DNA of 16,959 bases from Fimenecus sp045594645 (GTDB lineage Bacteria > Bacillota > Clostridia > Oscillospirales > Acutalibacteraceae): positions 1-16,959 of the forward strand of contig JAZNYY010000079.1 in the NCBI GenBank assembly GCA_045594645.1. Reading direction: 5' to 3'. Position numbers and translations under genes: made by a program. The notes beneath the pieces are model-generated. The model saw only the letters and a program-made list of their open reading frames with translations. It did no database searches and was not told where the DNA came from. Positions 11,525 to 16,959 of this stretch are shown piece by piece. Positions within the stretch are counted from its first letter, which is position 1; each line of letters starts with the position of its first letter.

Positions 11525-12886
11525 TTACTTCGTTCTTAACCCTTTGGGATAATGATTTTTCGCTCTGCCGTTTGAAACTTTGACTCCACCAACGGGGCAA
11601 CCGTCAACAAGCACTACTGCCCAACCATTGGGGCAATCGGTCGCGAATTCTTCACCGTGCAGATATTTTTTGATTTCATCACTATCCGCGGTGAGTTCGA
11701 TTCTTCTCTTGAAATCCTTTCCCATTGCCATAAAGAACTGATGATGGGGCACTACATAATTCTTTCGGATTTCGCCGATTGTCACTCCGCAAGCGAACGC
11801 CACACCCCTTGACACAGGAAAATCGGGTGTGAAATATACAGGATTTCCATTATAAATCTGCACATAATCTTTATTATATGACACAAGTGTATCATCAAGA
11901 AAATCCGTAAGAGTTCTGTCGAGCTTTTCTTCACCAAAAGGAACGAAGAAATGCTCTGAATCAATAGACGAATCAGCATAATGAAGCACAGCCACAAACT
12001 GCCCCTCGCCCTTTGTTTTATGAGGATAGCAACGGCGGGTATAATGAATATTCTCGCATTTGCAACCGTCAAAATTTATTCCGTCGGCGGTATTTTCGCT
12101 TACTCTTTCCGTTACGGGAACAAGCTCAAAATCGGGATGACGCTCTAAAAATGCGTCAACGGTCATCTCATTCTCTTCGAGTGAAAAAGTGCAAGTGGAA
12201 TAAACAATATATCCGCCCACTTTTACCATTTTAGCCGCACAATCAAGAATTTCTGCCTGCCTTTCAGCACACATTTTCACATTTTCGAGCGACCACTCAT
12301 CAATTGCGATTTCTTCTTTTCTGAACATTCCCTCGCCCGAGCATGGCGCGTCAACCATAATCATATTAAAATAATTTTCAGGGAAGCTTTTTACGATTTT
12401 CTGCGGGCTCATACAGGTTGTTACCACATTTTTAAAGCCCATTCGCTCAATATTACCCGTAAGGATTTTACAACGCGACGGCACAATCTCATTTGACACG
12501 AGCACACCCTTTTCGCCCAATTTATTTTTAATCTGACTACTCTTGCCACCGGGTGCGGCACACAAATCAAGCACCTTCCACTCGGGGCGAATGTCAATGC
12601 TTTCCACGGGCGCCATTGCGGCGGGCTCTTGAACATAAATCATACCCGCGTGGTGATAAGGGTGATTGCCGATACCGTCATAATCGAAATAAAATCCGTT
12701 TTCGACATATGGAATTTTTTCGATTGAGAATATATTTAGTTTTTCAAAATCTTCAAGAGAAATTTTATCGGTATTCACGCGAAAGGCTCTTACGGGCTTT
12801 TCGTCATAAGATTTTATAAAATCCTCGTATTCTTCACCGAGCAATTTTTTCATTCTCTCTTGAAATTCAAGGGGTAATTGTTTCAT
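11525..12886 (-). CDS. rsmF: 16S rRNA m5C methyltransferase, RsmF/NOL1-NOP2-Sun family
   Basis: Methylates carbon 5 of a cytosine in rRNA (C1407 of 16S rRNA in characterised RsmF) using S-adenosylmethionine. The 453-residue protein has the SAM-binding motif VLDLCAAPGGKSSQI, the DAPCSGEGMFRK cysteine motif, and the YSTCTFSLEENE motif with the catalytic cysteine of the Nol1/Nop2/Sun family. A C-terminal extension of about 170 residues follows, as in RsmF-type proteins with a PUA-like RNA-binding tail. I place the start at the ATG at 12886, one base after the rsmE stop; an in-frame GTG three codons earlier overlaps rsmE. The end-to-start contact with rsmE suggests coupled expression of two rRNA methyltransferases. 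The target base is inferred from the family. Confidence 0.87.
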   Translation of the reverse strand: MKQLPLEFQERMKKLLGEEYEDFIKSYDEKPVRAFRVNTDKISLEDFEKLNIFSIEKIPYVENGFYFDYDGIGNHPYHHAGMIYVQEPAAMAPVESIDIRPEWKVLDLCAAPGGKSSQIKNKLGEKGVLVSNEIVPSRCKILTGNIERMGFKNVVTTCMSPQKIVKSFPENYFNMIMVDAPCSGEGMFRKEEIAIDEWSLENVKMCAERQAEILDCAAKMVKVGGYIVYSTCTFSLEENEMTVDAFLERHPDFELVPVTERVSENTADGINFDGCKCENIHYTRRCYPHKTKGEGQFVAVLHYADSSIDSEHFFVPFGEEKLDRTLTDFLDDTLVSYNKDYVQIYNGNPVYFTPDFPVSRGVAFACGVTIGEIRKNYVVPHHQFFMAMGKDFKRRIELTADSDEIKKYLHGEEFATDCPNGWAVVLVDGCPVGGVKVSNGRAKNHYPKGLRTK

Positions 12887-12887
12887 T

Positions 12888-13634
12888 TTATTCACTCAAA
12901 TTCATTTCAGAATACAACATACACATTGCTACAGAGGTTATCGCTGCGGTTTCGGTGCGGAGAATTCTTTTGCCCAAAGAAATCACTTTTCCGCCGATTT
13001 CAAAGGCCTCTTCAATCTCTTTTTCTTCAAATCCGCCCTCGGCACCGATTAAAATACCCACGGTCATTCCGCTTTTAATTTCTGCAAGTGCTGATTTTGT
13101 ATCTTCCATTCCGTTTTTACTCTCATATGGCACAAGCAATAAATCAAGCTCTTTTGCCATTTCCAAAGCTTGTTTATATGTAAGGACATCTGCAATTTCG
13201 GGGATTGAGTTTCTTTTGCTCTGCTTTGCGGCACTTTCGGCAATCGCCTGCCAACGCATAACCTTACTTTTCTTTTTCTTATCGTCAAGCTTTACAACAC
13301 AACGGCTCATTTCAACGGGAATTATTTTCTCGACACCCAATTCAACGGTTTTCTGAATAATCAGCTCCATTTTATCGCCCTTGGGCAAGCCTTGAAAAAG
13401 ATAAATCTTAATAGGCAAATTGGTATCATTATAGTTTTCTTCAATGATTTTTGCGACTACAACATCATTTTCAAAGCCGTCTATTTCACAAAGATTACTT
13501 ACACCGTTTTCGCTCACAAGAAAGGTGTCACCCACATTCATTCGCAAAACATTTTTGATGTGATTGAAATCTGTGCCCGAAATAAAATAGCAATCGCCAT
13601 TTCTGTTTTCTTTATTTACAAAAAAATTGTACAT
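12888..13634 (-). CDS. rsmE: 16S rRNA (uracil-1498-N3)-methyltransferase
   Basis: Methylates N3 of U1498 in 16S rRNA in the assembled small subunit. The 248-residue protein has an N-terminal PUA-like domain (1-70), LFQGLPKGDKMELIIQKTVELG (79-100), and the SPOUT-type knot motifs LIGAEGGFEEKEI (195-207) and SLGKRILRTETA (219-230), all as in RsmE. The ATG at 13634 has an AAGGAT site. Its stop is one base before the rsmF-like ATG. The 230-nt gap upstream of it is filled mainly by repeat element C. I see no clear promoter in the short stretch between the repeat and the gene. Confidence 0.95.
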   Translation of the reverse strand: MYNFFVNKENRNGDCYFISGTDFNHIKNVLRMNVGDTFLVSENGVSNLCEIDGFENDVVVAKIIEENYNDTNLPIKIYLFQGLPKGDKMELIIQKTVELGVEKIIPVEMSRCVVKLDDKKKKSKVMRWQAIAESAAKQSKRNSIPEIADVLTYKQALEMAKELDLLLVPYESKNGMEDTKSALAEIKSGMTVGILIGAEGGFEEKEIEEAFEIGGKVISLGKRILRTETAAITSVAMCMLYSEMNLSE

Positions 13635-13662
13635 AATATTATCCTTATTGATATAACAAAAT

Positions 13663-13849
13663 GCCTTCCCCTTGAGGGGAAGGTGCCGAGGAACGAGGCG
13701 AATGAGGTGGAAAAGCAGTTTAATATATTATTCTCTGCTATTATCTTAATCCACACCTCATCCACCGCAAGCCCCTCCGTCAACGCTACGCGTTGCCACC
13801 TCCCCATCAAGTGGGGAGGCTATGTCCCCCTTCCCCTCAAGGGGAAGGC
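13663..13849. repeat. Composite inverted-repeat element C
   Basis: The left end GCCTTCCCCTTGAGGGG is a hairpin, followed inwards by AATGAGGTGG. The inverted match CCACACCTCATCCACCG begins at 13751. The right side holds two hairpin units in a row: CCTCCCCATCAAGTGGGGAGG (to 13820) and CCTTCCCCTCAAGGGG ending at 13849. The second unit matches the left end, so one element may be inserted next to another, or the end was duplicated. It separates the lipid kinase gene from rsmE and has no coding capacity. Confidence 0.8.
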
Positions 13850-13864
13850 AATTCCGCACTTTAC

Positions 13865-14770
13865 TTACATATTTAAAAAGTCTGAACCGCGAGGCACAAT
13901 AAAATTGATTGCACCCTCTAAAAGCTTAAATTCACGCTCGGTTACATAAGCACATTCGCCGTCAACATTAACCGCCGCGGGAGCTTGGCTTTCAATTTTA
14001 ACCTTTTTGGCGTGTCTGAATTTCGTAATATCCCAATCAAGATGCTCGCCCTTTTTATATCCGGGGATAAGCGGTAACAATTTAAGTCTGCCACGGTCAC
14101 TGCGCACCATTACAACATCTAAAAGTCCGTCATTGGGCATTGCATTGGGCGCTGCCATATATCCGCCACCGTACCAGCGGGAATTACCGATATAGCAGAA
14201 AAGATAATCGTCCTCGAAAACCTCTTCGTCATCAATTATGATTTTGAACCCGTTCTTGTATTTACCCATAAGGCAATAAAGCGCCGCCACCGTATAAGCC
14301 ATTTCGCCGTTTACACCGGGGAGCTTTTTGAAATCACCCTGCTTTGCGCAGATTTCAGAGTCAAGACCCATTGCACATTCATTGATTGCAACTGTGCCAT
14401 CGGTTTCGATAAGGTCAAGCTTCATCGGTATTCCGTTCACATGGTCATCAAGGTTTGTATTCTTGCCGAAAAGACGGCAGAAATCGTTACCCGAGCCCAA
14501 GGGAATATTAGCAACCTGACAATTTGGGTATTTATAGCAACCGTTGACAACCTCATAAAGAGTGCCGTCACCACCGCAGGAATAAAAGCGGATTTCTTCA
14601 CCTGTTGAGGCAAGCTCTTCAACATGCTTCATACCGTCACGGCTTGCTCTTGTAATATAGATTTCAGCATCCATATTATGCTCTTTAACATAATTTTCAA
14701 TTGTAGAGATATATGCCTTTGCGATTTTTCCTTTACCCGCAACGGGATTCACAATAAAAACATGTTTCAT
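13865..14770 (-). CDS. Diacylglycerol kinase-like lipid kinase (YegS/BmrU/DgkB family)
   Basis: Probably phosphorylates a membrane lipid such as diacylglycerol, returning it to phospholipid synthesis; acts at the inner face of the membrane. The 301-residue protein has the DAGK catalytic-domain features: NPVAGKGK near the N terminus, the nucleotide-binding CGGDGTLYEVVNG (65-77) and NIPLGSGNDFCR (88-99). A beta-rich C-terminal domain follows with NAMPNDGLLDVVMV. There is no signal peptide or membrane span. The ATG at 14770 has an AAGGTGA site and is only 9 nt after the upstream methyltransferase gene, so the two form an operon from the promoter at 15942-15970. The lipid substrate is not known. 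Confidence 0.92.
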   Translation of the reverse strand: MKHVFIVNPVAGKGKIAKAYISTIENYVKEHNMDAEIYITRASRDGMKHVEELASTGEEIRFYSCGGDGTLYEVVNGCYKYPNCQVANIPLGSGNDFCRLFGKNTNLDDHVNGIPMKLDLIETDGTVAINECAMGLDSEICAKQGDFKKLPGVNGEMAYTVAALYCLMGKYKNGFKIIIDDEEVFEDDYLFCYIGNSRWYGGGYMAAPNAMPNDGLLDVVMVRSDRGRLKLLPLIPGYKKGEHLDWDITKFRHAKKVKIESQAPAAVNVDGECAYVTEREFKLLEGAINFIVPRGSDFLNM

Positions 14771-14779
14771 AAAATCACC

Positions 14780-15895
14780 TTATTTATAATACATATATAG
14801 CTGACATTTAATCATACCGTTGTATAATTTTCTGCGCTTGTCGGCTTTTCTGCCGAAGCACTTTTCAAAGCTTTCGTCAGGACTGATTATATAATAAGCC
14901 CAACCGCGCTCGGCTTTAAAGATATTGCCCATAGTTCTGTAAATATCCTCTGCCGCCTTAATGTCGAGCATTCTCTCGCCATAAGGTGGGTTGCAGATTA
15001 CCGTGCCTTTTTCAGATTTAGGCTTGAAATCCTTTAAATCCTTTTTAAAAAGGTCAATCTTCATGCCCACGCCTGCGCGTCTTGCATTTTCGCGGGCAAT
15101 TTCAAGTGCGTGGAAGTCAATATCCGAGCCGTAAGCCATAAAATCGGCATCCTTGATTACCAAATCCTGCGCTCTTGCGCGTTCTTGTTGCCAAACAGCA
15201 CTATCAATATTCTCAAAGCGTTCTGAAATAAATGCTCTGCGAAGACCGGGGGCAATATTCATAGCCTTCATTGCACCCTCAATAAGAATTGTGCCCGAGC
15301 CACAGCAAACATCGTAAAGCGTGTGATAATGGCGAAGTCGGGCTAAATCTGCCATTGCCGCCGCCAAGGTTTCTCTGATTGGTGCGGAGTTTGCAACCGG
15401 GCGGTAGCCTCTTTTATGAAGTCCCACACCCGAGCTGTCAATAAACACCGTCACAATGTCTTTCATAATTGAAAACTGAATTTGGTGAATTGCCCCCGAC
15501 TCTTCAAACCACGAAATTCCGTATTTGCTTTTAAGTCTTTCAACCATCGCCTTTTTGATGATTGCCTGACAGTCGCTCACCGAATGAAGCTGTGAATTCA
15601 GCGAATAGCCTTTTACGGGGAATGCGTCGAATTTGCCAATCCACTGCTCCCAAGGAATATTTTTAACACCTTGGAATAACTGTTCAAAAGTGATTGCCTT
15701 GAATTCACCCATTCTTATGAGTATTCTCTCGCTGTATCGTGAGCAGATATTCGCACGGGCGAGAATGTTTTCGTCACCCTCAAAATCAACTCTACCGTTT
15801 TTCGCCTCAACATTTAGCGCATCCATTTCGCGCAGTTCTTGAGCCACAAGCCCCTCAAGTCCCAAAAGACAAGGAGCAGTAAATTTTATGTTCAT
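14780..15895 (-). CDS. THUMP-domain 23S rRNA (guanine-N2)-methyltransferase, RlmL N-terminal-type
   Basis: A SAM-dependent RNA methyltransferase, probably acting on a guanine of 23S rRNA as in the m2G2445 half of RlmL and its Bacillus relative YpsC. The 371-residue protein starts with TAPCLLGLEGLVAQELRE and a THUMP RNA-binding domain (about 45-155). It then has the SAM motif YDVCCGSGTILIEGA, a YGSDID stretch and the catalytic motif CNPPYGERM, diagnostic of N2-guanine/N6-adenine methylation. It is single-domain, not the fused RlmKL of enterobacteria. The ATG has a CGGAG site and a near-consensus promoter about 50 nt upstream. The target nucleotide is inferred from the family. Confidence 0.9.
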   Translation of the reverse strand: MNIKFTAPCLLGLEGLVAQELREMDALNVEAKNGRVDFEGDENILARANICSRYSERILIRMGEFKAITFEQLFQGVKNIPWEQWIGKFDAFPVKGYSLNSQLHSVSDCQAIIKKAMVERLKSKYGISWFEESGAIHQIQFSIMKDIVTVFIDSSGVGLHKRGYRPVANSAPIRETLAAAMADLARLRHYHTLYDVCCGSGTILIEGAMKAMNIAPGLRRAFISERFENIDSAVWQQERARAQDLVIKDADFMAYGSDIDFHALEIARENARRAGVGMKIDLFKKDLKDFKPKSEKGTVICNPPYGERMLDIKAAEDIYRTMGNIFKAERGWAYYIISPDESFEKCFGRKADKRRKLYNGMIKCQLYMYYK

Positions 15896-15941
15896 TCTGT
15901 ATCTCCGTTCAAAATAATCGAAACTTACCTATTTTAAAAAT

Positions 15942-15970
15942 AGTATAGTATTTTTTTAAGTAAATGTCAA
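15942..15970 (-). promoter_or_regulatory. Promoter of the THUMP methyltransferase-lipid kinase operon
   Basis: TTGACA (15970-15965), 17-nt spacer, TATACT (15947-15942) on the minus strand. Transcription should start near 15935, 40 nt before the gene. This lies in the 409-nt gap between lexA and the methyltransferase; the rest of that gap holds the two repeats listed separately and no ORF I can support. Confidence 0.87.
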
Positions 15971-16057
15971 ATGAAATAAATAGCCTTTCTACACCGAGCT
16001 TCGTTAATTTAAATGAAATATCAATTCAAAAGAGTCTGACAAATTGGGGTTTGTCGA

Positions 16058-16089
16058 AATGCAAAATGTAAAATGCAAAGTGCAAAATT
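16058..16089. repeat. ATGCAAAATGCAAAG short repeat, copy 2
   Basis: AATGCAAAATGTAAAATGCA followed by AAGTGCAAAATTA; near-identical to the minus strand of 2631-2664, with one 6-7 nt unit swapped. It is made of variants of TGCAAA(AT). Its function is unknown. Confidence 0.6.
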
Positions 16090-16114
16090 AAGGGTCTGCG
16101 ACGCAATTATAATC

Positions 16115-16289
16115 GGCTCCCTCTGACGAGGTCGCGAGCAACCGATGGATGGCGAATTACGGATGTCTGAGCCGGCAGGCGAGTAATGAGGTGGCAATTT
16201 TTTTATTTTGACGGAGGGAGAGAAAAAGCCAATCTCTTCCCCCAGTCATTTTCGCAAGCGAAAACGACAGCCCCCTCGTCAGAGGGGTC
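16115..16289. repeat. Inverted-repeat element D (CCCTCTGACGAG...CTCGTCAGAGGGG)
   Basis: The ends GGCTCCCTCTGACGAG and CCCCTCGTCAGAGGGG are inverted copies; the right end also folds on itself. Inside are ATTTTCGCAAGCGAAAA (palindromic), a CTCCCTCCGTCAAAATA stretch (minus strand) and, on the plus strand, AATGAGGTGGCAA, shared with elements B and C. It lies just after lexA and may serve as its transcript end, though no clean T-run follows the hairpin. Confidence 0.75.
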
Positions 16290-16304
16290 TTTTTCCATAT
16301 CAAA

Positions 16305-16895
16305 TCAATAATACCGATACAATGCCACAACCTTACCCAAGATTACAACCTCATTGGTTATAATAGGTTCATAGGCATCGTTTTCAGGCTGAAGACGGAA
16401 ATGACCGTTTTCTTTATAAAAACGCTTAACTGTTGCTTCGTCTTCAATCATAGCAACAACAATTTCACCGTTTGTGGCATAAGGCGTTTTCTCACAGACA
16501 ACAATATCGCCGTCAAGAATTCCCGCCCAGAGCATACTTTCACCGCGGACCTTCAAGGCGAAAAGTGGCTTATCGCGTGAAACCCTGCCGTTATAGGCAA
16601 TATAGCCCTCAATCTGCTCAACCGCTAAAATGGGCATACCTGCGGTAACAGTACCCAAAAGGGGAACACTTGTTACATTTTCTGCCTGACCGAGCACACG
16701 GATTGACCTTTTAAGTAATGGGTCACGCTCTATATAGCCTGCCTCTTCAAGTGCGTCGAGGTTTGCCTGAACAGAAGAAGTAGACTTTAAGCCCACCGCA
16801 GAGCCGATTTCACGAACTGACGGGGGAACACCGCATTGTGAACGCTCGCAAAGAAATTCATAAATTTTTTGTTGTGTATCGTTAATAGGTCGCAT
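16305..16895 (-). CDS. lexA: LexA repressor (SOS response)
   Basis: Represses DNA damage genes and cuts itself when RecA filaments form. The 196-residue protein has an N-terminal winged helix-turn-helix (PPSVREIGSAVGLKSTSSVQ, about 24-43) and a C-terminal S24 peptidase domain. The self-cleavage bond lies in TVTAGMPIL (Ala85-Gly86), the catalytic serine is in RGESM (Ser120) and the catalytic lysine is in TVKRF (Lys157). All key residues are intact. The start at 16895 (MRPINDTQQK) has an AAGGGTGA site; an ATG 13 codons upstream would give an untypical N-terminal extension. Only 64 nt upstream are visible: a TAGAAT -10 candidate is at 16952-16947, but no GAAC-N4-GTTC-type LexA box is seen, so any autoregulatory site must be beyond the window end. 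Confidence 0.95.
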   Translation of the reverse strand: MRPINDTQQKIYEFLCERSQCGVPPSVREIGSAVGLKSTSSVQANLDALEEAGYIERDPLLKRSIRVLGQAENVTSVPLLGTVTAGMPILAVEQIEGYIAYNGRVSRDKPLFALKVRGESMLWAGILDGDIVVCEKTPYATNGEIVVAMIEDEATVKRFYKENGHFRLQPENDAYEPIITNEVVILGKVVALYRYY

Positions 16896-16959
16896 AAAAT
16901 CACCCTTAATTAAACTTTTAACGCAAAAATGCATACTTTTTTCTATATTCTAACACATA

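Noticed and set aside
13392..13949. 185-codon plus-strand open frame across the start of rsmE and element C
   Set aside because: It runs antisense to clear rsmE sequence and through a palindromic repeat, with no ribosome binding site or known family.
16058..16089. Direct-repeat-like TGCAAA units as a CRISPR or origin iteron
   Set aside because: The units are 6-8 nt with no spacers, too short for CRISPR, and no replication gene is nearby; a matching short repeat at 2631-2664 shows it is a dispersed repeat.
16896..16959. LexA operator upstream of lexA
   Set aside because: No GAAC-N4-GTTC-like palindrome is present in the 64 nt that are visible; the site may be beyond the window.

Overview
The window reads as a piece of chromosome from a low-to-mid G+C Gram-positive anaerobe, most likely a gut-type member of the Clostridia (Ruminococcaceae/Oscillospiraceae-like). 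The basis is a leucine T-box leader, a LexA repressor, near-consensus TTGACA-N16/17-TATAAT-like promoters, strong AGGAGG-type ribosome binding sites, and dispersed intergenic palindromic repeats of the kind common in those genomes. Every gene I can support lies on the minus strand, so transcription runs from high to low coordinates.

In the order of transcription: lexA (16305-16895), then a repeat-filled gap, then a THUMP-domain RNA methyltransferase and a YegS/DgkB-type lipid kinase behind a clear promoter (13865-15970). Next come rsmE and an rsmF-like rRNA methyltransferase (11525-13634), tRNA-Thr(GGU) with its own consensus promoter and terminator (11199-11350), and a GtrA-like membrane protein (10691-11140). 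A three-gene polar amino acid ABC importer follows (8157-10606), then a 48-residue small ORF wedged against its terminator (7962-8108), and a leucine T-box leader driving leuA-leuB (4655-7819). The end of the window holds a Cof-type HAD phosphatase and trpS (2662-4552), then aroF-tyrA-aroB (1-2470; aroB runs off the window), the entry and tyrosine branch of aromatic amino acid synthesis.

Two things stand out. First, the importer's binding lipoprotein appears to be a circular permutant. The segment that is normally the second half of a type-II solute-binding protein directly follows the signal peptide, and the segment that is normally the N-terminal half comes last, joined through a new linker; the expected ligand-contact residues are all present. 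Second, aroF-tyrA-aroB is preceded by what looks like a complete ribosome-mediated attenuator: a consensus promoter, a 28-codon leader peptide with the core YFYFSFYF, a 9-nt antiterminator pairing, and an intrinsic terminator 39 nt before the aroF start. The same window thus has two different amino acid-sensing logics: uncharged tRNA-Leu sensing by a T-box for leuAB, and codon-stalling on Phe/Tyr for the aromatic operon.

Intergenic regions carry several families of short inverted-repeat elements (GTAGGGG-ended, GCCTTCCCC/ATGAGGTGG-type, CCCTCTGACGAG-type and ATGCAAAATGCAAAG-type). There is no CRISPR array, no transposase gene and no phage gene in the window.
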